32,356 nucleotides of DNA from an uncultured Oscillospiraceae bacterium (GCA_902497145.1 CABVDR010000029.1:1-32356); one strand, 5' to 3'. Shown: positions 15,758 through 24,233, counted from the stretch's first letter. A program made the numbers and translations. Notes: generated from the letters alone by a model not told the origin.

Positions 15758-16780
15758 ATGAAAGCGGTCCAAATTGTACAGCCCGAGCAGCTGGAGCTGA
15801 TTGAGGTAGAAAAGCCGGCTATTGATGAAAAGGACAACGTCCTGGTCCGTATGACGGCCGCCGGCATCTGCGGCTCTGATGTGGGCATCTACCACGGCAC
15901 CAACGCTGCCGCCACCTACCCCCGCATTATCGGCCACGAGATCGTGGGCGTGGTAGACCAGGTAGGTCCCAATGTTCAGCATCTCAAGGTAGGGGACCGG
16001 GTCATCGTCAACCAGGTCACCAGCTGCGGCGAGTGCTATCCCTGCCGGAAGGGCCGGGGCAATGTGTGCGATCACCTGGCCGTCCGGGGGGTGCACATTG
16101 ATGGAGGCTACCGGGAGTTTATTGCCGTGCCCGAGAGCGACTGCTACATTCTGCCCGACCAGCTGTCTGACGTGGACGCTGTCATGATCGAGCCCACAAC
16201 CATCGCCATCCAGTCCTGCACCCGGGCTCAGCTGGAGCAGGAGGACATGCTCCTGCTCTATGGTGCAGGCGCTCTGGGCAGCTCCATTCTGCGCATTGCC
16301 CGTCAGATGTGCAGCCACATCATCGTCGCCGACATCATGGACGACAAGCTGGCCGAGGCCAAGGCCGCCGGTGCCAAGTACACCATCAACACCCAGAAGG
16401 AGGATTTTCTGGAAAAGGTGCTGGAGTACACCCACGGCCGCGGCGCTACCGTCTCCATCGACGCCGCCTGCGTCAAGGACTCTCTTCTCAACCTGCTCAA
16501 GGCCACCGGCAATGCCGGCCGCGTGATCACCATGGGCTTCTCCACCGCTCCCACCGAGGTCAATCAGTTCCTCATCACCTCCAAGGAGCTGGACGTGCGG
16601 GGCTCCCGCCTGCAGAACAAGATGTTCGGCAAGGCCATTGAGATGATCCATGCGGGCACGCTGAATCTCTCCGGCTCCGTCTCCCATACCTTCCCCCTGA
16701 CCAAGGCCCAGGAGGCCTTTGATTTCCTGGACACCCGGGATCCCTCCATCCGAAAGATCGTTCTCACGTTTGACTTCTAA
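15758..16780 (+). CDS. Zinc-dependent medium-chain dehydrogenase (hexonate 5-dehydrogenase-like)
   Basis: A 340-residue NAD(P)-dependent dehydrogenase. Catalytic zinc ligands C38, H60 and E61 (GHE) with E145; structural zinc cysteines C90, C93, C96 and C104; nucleotide-binding GAGALG at 169-174 with D192 after the second strand, favouring NAD. Related enzymes (RspB/YjjN type) oxidise L-galactonate or L-gulonate to tagaturonate or fructuronate, which would feed UxuB here; this is inferred from context. Sorbitol or threonine dehydrogenase-like activity is possible. It is divergent from dctP and followed by the GntR gene 105 bases on. Confidence 0.85.
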   Translation: MKAVQIVQPEQLELIEVEKPAIDEKDNVLVRMTAAGICGSDVGIYHGTNAAATYPRIIGHEIVGVVDQVGPNVQHLKVGDRVIVNQVTSCGECYPCRKGRGNVCDHLAVRGVHIDGGYREFIAVPESDCYILPDQLSDVDAVMIEPTTIAIQSCTRAQLEQEDMLLLYGAGALGSSILRIARQMCSHIIVADIMDDKLAEAKAAGAKYTINTQKEDFLEKVLEYTHGRGATVSIDAACVKDSLLNLLKATGNAGRVITMGFSTAPTEVNQFLITSKELDVRGSRLQNKMFGKAIEMIHAGTLNLSGSVSHTFPLTKAQEAFDFLDTRDPSIRKIVLTFDF

Positions 16781-16811
16781 AAAAGAAGGTCTGGCATTTC
16801 CCCTGCTGAAG

Positions 16812-16829
16812 TGGTATGCTAGTATATGG
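16812..16829. promoter_or_regulatory. Operator-like site upstream of the GntR gene
   Basis: TGGTATGCTAGTATATGG shares GTATGSTAGTATA with the two sites in the dctP/dehydrogenase region and is roughly palindromic around CTAG. It lies about 57 bases before the GntR start, fitting autoregulation. Confidence 0.5.
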
Positions 16830-16885
16830 ATTTTTACGGATCGTTCCGCCCATCATATACCATATAACCAGAGAGGGGATCTTCC

Positions 16886-17566
16886 ATGAAACTTCTTCCA
16901 AAGCTCCCCAAAGAAAACGCACGCTCCTATGCCATCCGGGTCTTGATGTACAATATTCAGACGCTGCAGCTGCCGCCGGGAAGCTCCATCAGCGAAAATG
17001 AGCTGTCCGCCGCGCTCTCTCTCTCCCGCACCCCCATTCGTGAGGCGCTCATTGAGCTGTCCCGCATGGACCTGGTGGAGATCATTCCTCAGCGGGGAAG
17101 CTATGTAACCAAGATCAGCTATGAGCGCATTGAGGAATCCAAGTTTCTGCGCCTGGTGGTGGAGGTGGCCGTGCTTAAGCTGGCCTGTCAGCAGGGCATT
17201 TCCCAGGAGTACCTGGACGCACTGGAAACCAACCTGAACGCCCAGCGGCAGTGTGCGCAGACCGATGAATCGGAAACCTTTTTGAGCCTGGATGATGACT
17301 TCCACAAATTGCTCTTTCAAGCGGTAAACAAGGCACGTACCTACGATGTGGTGAAGCGGGATATGCTGCAATTTGACCGCCTGCGCATTATTTCCGCCAC
17401 CTCGGGCATGAGCCAGTACACCATTCAAGACCATGAAGACATTCTCTACGCCCTGCACCGCAGAGACGCCGAAATGGCAGAGATGCTCATGACCCGCCAT
17501 CTTACTCGCCATAATCTGGAGAAGGATGAACTGCATCAAATCCACCCGGAATATTTTGTGGACTGA
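16886..17566 (+). CDS. GntR-family regulator with FCD domain (UxuR/ExuR-like)
   Basis: A 226-residue regulator. The N-terminal winged helix-turn-helix (about 10-78) has the GntR signature LPPGSSISENELSAALSLSRTPIREALIELSRMDLV. The C-terminal FCD all-helical domain (about 85-215) has the metal or ligand residues DDFHKLLF, HEDILYAL and the final HLTRH. FadR-subfamily proteins of this type commonly answer to hexuronates and repress their catabolic operons. Repeated operator-like sites before dctP, the dehydrogenase gene and this gene suggest it controls all three. GAGAGGGG precedes the ATG. A perfect hairpin lies downstream. Confidence 0.92.
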   Translation: MKLLPKLPKENARSYAIRVLMYNIQTLQLPPGSSISENELSAALSLSRTPIREALIELSRMDLVEIIPQRGSYVTKISYERIEESKFLRLVVEVAVLKLACQQGISQEYLDALETNLNAQRQCAQTDESETFLSLDDDFHKLLFQAVNKARTYDVVKRDMLQFDRLRIISATSGMSQYTIQDHEDILYALHRRDAEMAEMLMTRHLTRHNLEKDELHQIHPEYFVD

Positions 17567-17614
17567 CCGGTGCGCAAATCAGGCAAACGGATACTGTTGC
17601 ACGCATAGACCGGC

Positions 17615-17648
17615 AAGAACCGAGCTCATAACTATGAGCTCGGTTCTT
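17615..17648 (+). terminator. Perfect hairpin after the GntR gene
   Basis: A 14 to 16-bp perfect stem (17615-17630 with 17633-17648), 48 bases after the stop codon. Only a short TTCTTATGTT follows, so it is a weak terminator candidate. The rest of the 17567-17809 gap shows nothing I can name. Confidence 0.55.
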
Positions 17649-17809
17649 ATGTTATGGGGCGAAACCGCCATATCAGCCGCTTGCCCTGGCCTGTCCCGGG
17701 GACATGGGCCCCAGGACGCATATCATAGGTCTCTGGAAGGGTCCGCCTTTTCCCATATATTGGCCCTCCATGGTGATCTTAACACCCTTCCACACAGGGG
17801 AGGGGTGGG

Positions 17810-19207
17810 TCATCCCTTTTTCTTTTTCATCACCACATAGCCGCCGCCCGCCGCAGCAGCCACTACCACGATTACCAGAATTACCACCATCGGGCTGAAG
17901 GAGGAGTCCTCCTGAGCCTCCTGGGCCACAGGCTGGGACTGGGAGGAGGTGTCCTCCTGGTCATCCTGCACTCCGCTCTCAGCTGCCTTGACAAACTCCT
18001 CATAATCACTCACGTAGCTGAGGTTGTTGCGTATGGCGTAGCTCTCCCCGTCACTCCCCTCTACCACGTGCAGGGTGACGCTGGGGCAGTAGAACAACGC
18101 CTCACTGTCGATCTCAGAGACGCTGGCGGGAATGGCAAGATCCTGCAGGGTGGAGGGGAAGGCGCGATCGCCGATGGAGGTCAGCCCGTCATACAGCACG
18201 ATGGTAGACAGGGCGCTGTAAGACAGTGCCTCGTCGTCAATGCTCTCCAGGCCGTGGCCGAAGGTCATCTGGGTAAGATTGCCGCAGCCCTTGAAGGCCA
18301 GTTCGCCGATCTCCGTCACCCCGTCACCCAAGGTCACACGGGTCAGGCCCTCGCAGTCCTTGAAGGCGGTCTTGTCCACGCTTCCGCTGGGAATGGTGAT
18401 CTCGGTCAAAGAACGGCATCCCTCAAAGGCAAAGCTTCCAATCTTTTCTAGATTTGCACTCAATTCCAGCTGGGCCAGGCTGACGCAGTAGTAGAAGGCC
18501 TGGTACTGGATTTCTGTGACGCTGTCCGGGATGGTCACCTGGGTCAGGCGGATACAATTGGAGAAAGCGCTACTCTCAATGGTAGTAACCGAGTCGGGGA
18601 TGGTCACGCTGGTCAGGCTTTCACAATCCTGAAAGGCCTTCTCGCCGATGACGAGAACCCCGTCCGGAATCACCACATCCCCGCCGGCTCCCTGGTACTT
18701 GCTGAGCCGGTAGCCTTCCACCACAAAGTCCTCCCCGGCCTCAATGCCGGTCTGGCTCTGGTTGGCCTCCAGCCACGGGGTCCCGTAGAAGCGATCCAGG
18801 TTGGAGTCAAAGAGCTCCTGGGGCATTGTGACCTCCGTCAGACTGCTGCATCCCTCAAACGCGCTCTCTCCAATGGTCTGTACACTGTCCGGAATAACAA
18901 TGTTGGTCAGGTTGCTGCAGTTATAAAACGCCTTTTCCCCAATGGAGGTAACACTCTCCGGCAGGGTCACGCTGGTGAGATACGAACTGGCCTCTGTAAA
19001 GGCCCCTTCTCCGATTTCCACCACGCCGTCGGGGACCACCACATTGCTCTCCTCGCCAAAATACAGGGCCAACACATCGCCCTCCATAATGAATCCATGC
19101 TCCTCCAGCTGGGCCGGATCCAGCGCCATAGCAGGCAGCGGTACCGTCAGGCACAGGGTCAAGATCAGGGCCAGGGCGGCTGCCATTTGTTTTTTCCAAT
19201 TACACAT
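17810..19207 (-). CDS. BspA-type leucine-rich repeat surface protein with C-terminal membrane anchor
   Basis: A 465-residue exported protein. Signal peptide 1-28 (ends LPAMA), then about 13 LRR_5 repeats of roughly 23 residues with the pattern LTSVTIPDSVTTIGEKAF between about 40 and 390, a Ser/Gln-rich stalk, one hydrophobic segment near 438-458 and a terminal KKKKG tail. LRR_5 proteins usually bind surfaces or ligands. The frame extends upstream to 19297, but GAGGAG sits eight bases before the ATG at 19207 and the signal peptide begins there. The upstream element TAAAACC-N14-CGGCACT is shared with the ECF gene, so it is likely part of that regulon. Unlike its neighbours it has no SLH domains. 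Confidence 0.88.
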   Translation of the reverse strand: MCNWKKQMAAALALILTLCLTVPLPAMALDPAQLEEHGFIMEGDVLALYFGEESNVVVPDGVVEIGEGAFTEASSYLTSVTLPESVTSIGEKAFYNCSNLTNIVIPDSVQTIGESAFEGCSSLTEVTMPQELFDSNLDRFYGTPWLEANQSQTGIEAGEDFVVEGYRLSKYQGAGGDVVIPDGVLVIGEKAFQDCESLTSVTIPDSVTTIESSAFSNCIRLTQVTIPDSVTEIQYQAFYYCVSLAQLELSANLEKIGSFAFEGCRSLTEITIPSGSVDKTAFKDCEGLTRVTLGDGVTEIGELAFKGCGNLTQMTFGHGLESIDDEALSYSALSTIVLYDGLTSIGDRAFPSTLQDLAIPASVSEIDSEALFYCPSVTLHVVEGSDGESYAIRNNLSYVSDYEEFVKAAESGVQDDQEDTSSQSQPVAQEAQEDSSFSPMVVILVIVVVAAAAGGGYVVMKKKKG

Positions 19208-19259
19208 ATCATCCACTCCTCTTTTTTTACAGGCTTTCTTGTCCTGCTCTCTGTCATAT

Positions 19260-19287
19260 AGTGCCGGCACAGATCCATTCGGTTTTA
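19260..19287 (-). promoter_or_regulatory. ECF-type promoter, copy A (LRR membrane protein)
   Basis: Minus-strand TAAAACC (19281-19287), 14 bases, CGGCACT (19260-19266). Same sequence and spacing as copies B, C and D. Predicted leader of about 45 bases to the ATG at 19207. Confidence 0.8.
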
Positions 19288-19293
19288 TCTTCG

Positions 19294-19316
19294 GCAAAAA
19301 TTTTTAAAATTTTTGC
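19294..19316. repeat. Perfect AT-rich palindrome upstream of ECF promoter A
   Basis: An 11-bp inverted repeat (arm GCAAAAATTTT) around one central base, starting 7 bases upstream of the -35 element. It could act as an UP element or regulator site. Confidence 0.5.
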
Positions 19317-19394
19317 GGCCCCATTTTATGAATCTCCTGTCCGGATTCTCTCCGCCGCAGCGAATCAAAAATATCTTTGCGGCAAATAGGGCAA

Positions 19395-19432
19395 AAAAAT
19401 CCGCTGAGGCACTGCGTCCTCAGCGGATTTTT
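19395..19432 (-). terminator. Terminator after the LRR-SLH gene
   Basis: A 15-bp perfect stem (19395-19409 with 19418-19432) with an eight-base loop. On the minus strand it runs into a T run of seven, 34 bases after the stop at 19466. Confidence 0.9.
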
Positions 19433-19465
19433 CATGGTTGAAATTTCGAGGGCAGAACTTCCTGG

Positions 19466-20929
19466 TCAAGCCAGCTGCTTCCACAGGCAGTAGATGACGT
19501 CGGAGCGAGGGCAGGTGGTCTTTGCGGAGAAGCTCAGCTGGTCGGTCAGACCGTTCTGCTTGGCCCAGGCTACCGCTCCAGCAGACCAGTCGCTGCCCGG
19601 CAGGGTGTCCCCGGCAGCCTTACACAGGAAGGTGAAGATCTGGTCGTAGGCCAGGGGGATGTTCACGCCAAACTCGGTGGCGCTGACCCCGCCGGTAATG
19701 CCCTGCTCTGCCGCCCACAGCACCGGCTTATAGTAGTATGCGCTGGGATCCGCCACGTCGGTGAAGGGGGAGGAGGTAGAGGCCGGCTCGGGGGAGCCGG
19801 CAGCCCGCCACAGGAAGGTCATGGCCTGGGCCCGAGTGACGGCGGCGGCAGGGGAGAAGGTGGTGGCGCTGGTGCCGCCGGTGACCCCGTGCTGGACCGC
19901 CCAGTCCACCGCGTCGGCGTAGTAGTCCCCGGTGGTCACGTCGGTAAAGCCGGCCACCGGCCCGCTGAAGTGAATGTTCGCAGCCACAAGGCTGTCGTTG
20001 AGACCGCCGGCATCCACCAGGCTCCAGTGGGCGGCGTCGCTGCCGTAGTAGACGTCGGTGAGGCTGTCACAGCCGTAGAAGGCGCCGCCGGCGATCTTGG
20101 TGACGCTGGCGGGGATGGTGACGGCTTTCAGATTGCGGCAAAATCGGAACACAGAGCTGTCCACGGTGACCACCCCGCTGGGAATCACAACGGTTTCCAA
20201 GTTGGAGCAGTTCTGAAAGGTACCCCGGGGGAGGATAGTCAGGCTGTTGGACAGGCGCACATCGGTCAGGTTGGTGCAGTACTCAAAGACACAGTCTCCC
20301 AGCTGGGTCACGCTGTTGGGGATGGTAATGCTGGTCAGACTGTCGCACCCGCTGAAGGCGCAGCCGCTGATGGTAGTGACGCTGTCGGGGATGGTAATAT
20401 CGGTGATGCCGGAATGATTGAACGCATCATAGCCGATGGATGTAATGTTGGACGGGATGTCGATGCTCCGAAGGGCAGTACAACCTTGGAACATGGTCCG
20501 GGCAATTTGGGTCATCCCGGTCCCCAACGTGACCTGGGACAGGCTGACGCAGTTGGCAAAGATGTCCTGGCCAAGCTTGGTGACGCTGTCGGGAATGACC
20601 ACGCTGGTCAGACGGCCGCATCCCTGGAAGGCGTTGCGGCCGATGGTGGTGACGGTGTTGGGGATGGTGACGCTCTGAAGCTTGGAAGCTCCCCCGGTCC
20701 AGAAAAAGGCGAAGTCCCCGATGGCCGTGACGGGTACGCCGTTGATTGCCGAGGGGATCACCGCGTTTGTTACGCTGGCATCGCACTTGGTGATGGTGCC
20801 GGTAGAGGCGTCAAAGGTCAGCTTACCGCCCTCTACCTCATAGGTGAGGTCCACCGCGCCGGCGGGGACAGCCAGGGCAAAGGCCAGGACAAGGGCAAGG
20901 ATCAGAGAGAGAAATCGGGTTCGTTTCAT
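19466..20929 (-). CDS. LRR_5 surface protein with three C-terminal SLH domains
   Basis: A 487-residue exported protein. Signal peptide 1-25 (VPAGA cleavage), about 10 LRR_5 repeats between 50 and 320, then three SLH domains starting near FTDVTTGDYYADAVDWAV, FTDVADPSAYYYKPVLWA and DWSAGAVAWAKQ. SLH domains hold proteins non-covalently on secondary cell-wall polymers, so the LRR region faces outward. The SLH block is close in protein and DNA to that of the transglutaminase-like protein at 24506-27367, including 50 identical bases. AAAGGAG precedes the ATG. The promoter is ECF copy B, 37 bases before the start. Confidence 0.92.
   Translation of the reverse strand: MKRTRFLSLILALVLAFALAVPAGAVDLTYEVEGGKLTFDASTGTITKCDASVTNAVIPSAINGVPVTAIGDFAFFWTGGASKLQSVTIPNTVTTIGRNAFQGCGRLTSVVIPDSVTKLGQDIFANCVSLSQVTLGTGMTQIARTMFQGCTALRSIDIPSNITSIGYDAFNHSGITDITIPDSVTTISGCAFSGCDSLTSITIPNSVTQLGDCVFEYCTNLTDVRLSNSLTILPRGTFQNCSNLETVVIPSGVVTVDSSVFRFCRNLKAVTIPASVTKIAGGAFYGCDSLTDVYYGSDAAHWSLVDAGGLNDSLVAANIHFSGPVAGFTDVTTGDYYADAVDWAVQHGVTGGTSATTFSPAAAVTRAQAMTFLWRAAGSPEPASTSSPFTDVADPSAYYYKPVLWAAEQGITGGVSATEFGVNIPLAYDQIFTFLCKAAGDTLPGSDWSAGAVAWAKQNGLTDQLSFSAKTTCPRSDVIYCLWKQLA
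19839..19888. repeat. SLH-block duplicate, copy 1 (pairs with 26775-26824)
   Basis: Fifty consecutive bases are identical between these two stretches. Both encode the end of the first SLH domain (TGGTSATTFSPAAAVTR). Confidence 0.85.
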
Positions 20930-20965
20930 TGGGAATGCTCCTTTCTGCTTTATGTTCTGATATTA

Positions 20966-20993
20966 AGTGCCGGAACTATGCCGGATGGTTTTA
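20966..20993 (-). promoter_or_regulatory. ECF-type promoter, copy B (LRR-SLH protein)
   Basis: Minus-strand TAAAACC (20987-20993), 14 bases, CGGCACT (20966-20972). Identical in both boxes and spacing to copies A, C and D. Confidence 0.8.
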
Positions 20994-21045
20994 TCCAATC
21001 CGGAATTTTTCTTTTCAAACCAACTTAACATCAGGTCCCTTTATT

Positions 21046-22194
21046 TCATTTCCCCATAACCCGGGCCATCTGGACCATGGTAACCGCTACCTCAGCCCGG
21101 GTGGCGGTGGCCTGAGGTGCAAAGGACTGGTCCGGCGTTCCGCTCATAATGCCCAGCTGGCAGCAGAGCTCCACCCCGTCCTCGGCGTAGCCGGCAATGC
21201 TGGCAGCGTCCCGGAAGACGGGCTTGTCGGTGGTCACCGGTTCGGCAGAGTAGGGGTAGGTATTCAGGAACGTGCCGAACAGGGCGGCCATATCCTGCCG
21301 GGTAATAGCGGCATCCGGATCAAAGGAGGCCTGCATCTCTACTGGAATCAGGCCTTTGTTTTTGGCCCAGTCCACATAGCCCTGATACCAGGCTCCGTCG
21401 GAGGCAGGGAGCGTCTCGCCGGAGAACTGGCTGAGCACTACCAGGAAGGAGGCGTAGGTCATGCTGGCCTCCGGCGAGAAGGTGCCCGCGCCGGTACCGG
21501 AGAACAGCCCCTTTTCATACACGGTCTGGACATAGTCGGCATACCACGCGTCGGGGGACACATCCCGGAACACCTGGGTGGGCTGCTCCTGGGGGGCTCC
21601 CTCCACCTGAATGCCGGTGAGCTGAGTGAATTCGTCCAGTGCCTCCTGGGTCATGATGCAGTAGCGGCCGTCGTCGGCATAGAACGCAGTGAGCACTGAG
21701 GCGTATCCCCAGGTCTCCCGGTCTGTACCAAAGATATAGTAGGTATTGCCCAAGAAATTGGCATCGTGAAACCCCTCCACGCCGAAGGTGCCGTCGCTGT
21801 TGACCACAAAGTCGTAGCAGAAGATCATGGCGCAATCCAGGTACTCCTCGGTGCCGTTATAAATCTCTCCAGAGGTGTCGACAGCGTATCCGATGCAGCC
21901 TGGCTGGGCAATAATGAGCTTTAGATCCACCTGTCGGCCGTTATAATAGGGGCTTGGGTCGGAAAATGAGAGGGTCCCTCCCAAGTAGGCCGAGGTAAAG
22001 GTAATCTTGGTGCCGTCGCTCTTGGTCAGGGTAACCATATCCCCCTCCTGGCCGATCGCCCCCTGGCTGGCCTCTTCCAGATTGACCGAGCTGGAGGCTC
22101 CGCCGGAGGCCTCCGCCCCCACGTTCATACACAGGGGCCCGGCGCAAAGCGCTGCGGCCAGCAGCAGGGAAAGAAACTTGGTTGTCTGTTTCAT
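21046..22194 (-). CDS. SLH-domain exported protein with unknown N-terminal domain
   Basis: A 382-residue exported protein. Signal peptide 1-27, an unrecognised beta-rich N-terminal domain (about 45-200), then three SLH domains beginning near VFRDVSPDAWYADYV, GAWYQGYVDWAKNKG and VFRDAASIAGYAEDG. It should sit on the cell wall. It starts 67 bases after the sigma-factor gene with no ECF-type element in the gap, so it is probably the second full gene of that operon, expressed from promoter copy C. AGGAGAGG lies before the ATG. The partner domain may sense or bind something outside the cell, but no function can be assigned. Confidence 0.9.
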   Translation of the reverse strand: MKQTTKFLSLLLAAALCAGPLCMNVGAEASGGASSSVNLEEASQGAIGQEGDMVTLTKSDGTKITFTSAYLGGTLSFSDPSPYYNGRQVDLKLIIAQPGCIGYAVDTSGEIYNGTEEYLDCAMIFCYDFVVNSDGTFGVEGFHDANFLGNTYYIFGTDRETWGYASVLTAFYADDGRYCIMTQEALDEFTQLTGIQVEGAPQEQPTQVFRDVSPDAWYADYVQTVYEKGLFSGTGAGTFSPEASMTYASFLVVLSQFSGETLPASDGAWYQGYVDWAKNKGLIPVEMQASFDPDAAITRQDMAALFGTFLNTYPYSAEPVTTDKPVFRDAASIAGYAEDGVELCCQLGIMSGTPDQSFAPQATATRAEVAVTMVQMARVMGK

Positions 22195-22261
22195 ATTGCT
22201 CTTCCTCTCCTTCTATTTTGGGATAAAATTCCTTTTTTGCGCGTAAAAGAATGCTGTTGGC

Positions 22262-24127
22262 TTAGCCCAGACGAACAAAGCGATAATGGGACAGGCTGCC
22301 GGATGTCAGGCTGCTCGCCGCGGCGGAGGGGTTGGGCGCGTCCACCACATTGAGGCCCAGCATCAGCCCGTCGTAGTTGGCCGGGGCCCGGACCGTCATG
22401 GTGATACGGTACACCATGTCCGAGTGGATCTCATAGGTATATTCTGCACTTTGACTCTCTACCCAGTCGCTGCCCGCCTCGGCCAGCTTCTGGGCGCTGG
22501 CCTGACAGGTGACAGAAAAGGACTGGCCATTATGCTCCCCTGTGGCTGAGGCTCCGTCGCTGGTTTGTCCTCCCACTGTATCCAGATGGGGGGCAAAGTA
22601 GGTGCTTCCGGTATAGTAGTCATAGACGTTGTAGCTCTCATACCAGATGGTGTAGGGGGTAGCTACAGGCTCCGCCTTGGTGGTACCCAGGTGGCATTTG
22701 GTGGTGACGTTGTAGCTGACGGTGTAGGTCACATTGCCCGAGGCATCCGGGGCACTGGTGGAGATGGAGGGGGCAGAAATGGTACAGGTGGAGGGCAGCG
22801 TGGTCACATCCGGGTCGCTGCACACCGGGGTGGCGGGCAGGCTGGAATAGGTTGCAGGCGAGCCTATGCTCAACCCACGGGCCACCGCAAAGGGGGTGGG
22901 CTCCGGCTCTGGTTCTGGTTCGGGTTCCGGCTGAGGAATGGGCTCCGGCTCCTGCTGGAGCTGCTCTTCCGGCGTCTCCTCCTGCTCTTCCTCCTGTGGC
23001 TCTTCTTCCGCAGCCTCCTGGGGTACCTCCTCCACCACCGATTCCGGCTGGGCCTGGGGCATCGGTGCGGAGACCACTGTCTCCACCGAGGACGTGGCAG
23101 CTTCCTCTTTGGGCGTCATCAGGGTGGTAAGTCCCGCTGTGGCGCCCCCAACTGCCACCAGTCCGGCCAGCACGCCCGCCACCACCTTGGCAGATACGCC
23201 TGCCGCCGCTCCGGCGGCAGTACCTCCGGCCACAGCGCCCCCTGCTGCCGCACCTCCGGCAGCCGCGGCTGCGGCCTCTCCCGCGGCAGTTCCAGCGGCC
23301 GCAGCACTTCCCGCGGCGGCCGCCGTTTCTCCGGCTGCAGCAGCTGTACCGGCGGCTGTGGTGCTTCCAACAGCGGCTGTGCTTCCGGCGGCGGTACCAG
23401 CCGCCACGGCCGCCGCACCCCCAGCCTGGGTCATAACCTGGCCCACCATGGCAGCGGCAGAGGCAGGATCCAGCAGGAATGCAGCGCCCTCCTGCCGCAG
23501 GCAGTAGACCAGCAGCAGGATGGGACTGACGCTGTACAGCTTGATGCCCTTGCGCTCATAGTCCTCCACCCCGGCCTTGATGGCCTTTCGGGCGTAGTTG
23601 AGGCGGCTTTTTACCGTGCCCTCGCTGGTCTCCATGGCCTGGGCAATGTCCTTGATGCTCATTTCATCGTAGTAGTAAAACAGCACGCACATACGCTGCT
23701 CCGGGGACAGGTTGTCCACCAGCTCCAGGATCATCCGCCGGGTCTCGTCGTTGTCCAAGGCCTTCTCCGGCACCAGCTGCTCGTCCAGGTTCTCCAGGCT
23801 GTCCAGCATGGAGTTGCCCTCCTCGTCCTCGGGGATCTGCCACTCCTTGTGAGGAGCAGACAGCAGGTGGCGGCAGCGGTTGGCAGTAATCCCGTTGACC
23901 CACCCCCAGAAGGCGGCTGGCTCCTTCAGCTTGTCCAGGCTTGTAATCATGGTGATCAGCACATCCTGGGCGGCATCCTGGGCGTCCTGCTCCTGTTTGA
24001 GCATTTTCTTGCAGTGATAGTAGACTCTATTCTGTGCGGCCAGAATCAGCGCCTCCTGGGCTTCCGGGTCTCCCTGTCTGCTGCGTTGGATCCACTCCAG
24101 CAGCTGACCTTGTTCCGGTTTCTTCAC
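22262..24127 (-). CDS. ECF sigma factor fused to a membrane segment and external C-terminal domain
   Basis: A 621-residue protein. Residues 10-90 form sigma region 2 (DAAQDVLITMITSL, WGWVNGITANRCR), residues 130-190 region 4 with helix-turn-helix MSIKDIAQAMETSEGTVKSR. Ordinary ECF sigmas end near 190. Here follow a short hydrophobic stretch (198-210), an Ala/Gly low-complexity linker (221-312), a probable transmembrane helix (314-337), a Pro/Glu-rich stalk (361-412) and a C-terminal domain of about 210 residues. The start is GTG, with AGGAGAG seven bases before. Promoter copy C lies upstream, implying autoregulation. A membrane-tied sigma sensing the envelope and released by a protease is inference; the linker could also keep it as a bound regulator. 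Confidence 0.88.
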   Translation of the reverse strand: MKKPEQGQLLEWIQRSRQGDPEAQEALILAAQNRVYYHCKKMLKQEQDAQDAAQDVLITMITSLDKLKEPAAFWGWVNGITANRCRHLLSAPHKEWQIPEDEEGNSMLDSLENLDEQLVPEKALDNDETRRMILELVDNLSPEQRMCVLFYYYDEMSIKDIAQAMETSEGTVKSRLNYARKAIKAGVEDYERKGIKLYSVSPILLLVYCLRQEGAAFLLDPASAAAMVGQVMTQAGGAAAVAAGTAAGSTAAVGSTTAAGTAAAAGETAAAAGSAAAAGTAAGEAAAAAAGGAAAGGAVAGGTAAGAAAGVSAKVVAGVLAGLVAVGGATAGLTTLMTPKEEAATSSVETVVSAPMPQAQPESVVEEVPQEAAEEEPQEEEQEETPEEQLQQEPEPIPQPEPEPEPEPEPTPFAVARGLSIGSPATYSSLPATPVCSDPDVTTLPSTCTISAPSISTSAPDASGNVTYTVSYNVTTKCHLGTTKAEPVATPYTIWYESYNVYDYYTGSTYFAPHLDTVGGQTSDGASATGEHNGQSFSVTCQASAQKLAEAGSDWVESQSAEYTYEIHSDMVYRITMTVRAPANYDGLMLGLNVVDAPNPSAAASSLTSGSLSHYRFVRLG

Positions 24128-24233
24128 TCCACATCTCTCCTCTATCCATTTGCTCCTCCCACGGCGGGATATATTCCTCCGCTTCCATCAGGAAACATTG
24201 ACGCAGGAACTGAAAGAAGGGAATATATTCCAT
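24027..24233 (-). CDS. Candidate small ORF overlapping the start of the sigma-factor gene
   Basis: A 68-codon frame beginning MEYIPFFQFLRQCFL, with a very good ribosome site (AAAGGAGG, seven bases before the ATG). It is the first start codon after promoter copy C and overlaps the sigma GTG in another frame by 101 bases. The last half reads like an out-of-frame copy of sigma coding sequence. It may serve only to bring ribosomes to the sigma start (translational coupling). I do not recognise the peptide, and it may be spurious. Confidence 0.4.
   Translation of the reverse strand: MEYIPFFQFLRQCFLMEAEEYIPPWEEQMDRGEMWSEETGTRSAAGVDPTQQTGRPGSPGGADSGRTE

Noticed and set aside
17783..17807. Hairpin with T-rich sequence just after the LRR gene stop
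   Set aside because: The T run is on the plus strand inside the LRR gene's Lys codons; not a terminator for the minus-strand gene.
22878..22925. Tandem repeat-like GGTTCCGGCTC tract, as possible DNA repeat element or CRISPR
   Set aside because: It encodes the Pro/Glu stalk of the sigma-factor fusion; units have no spacers.
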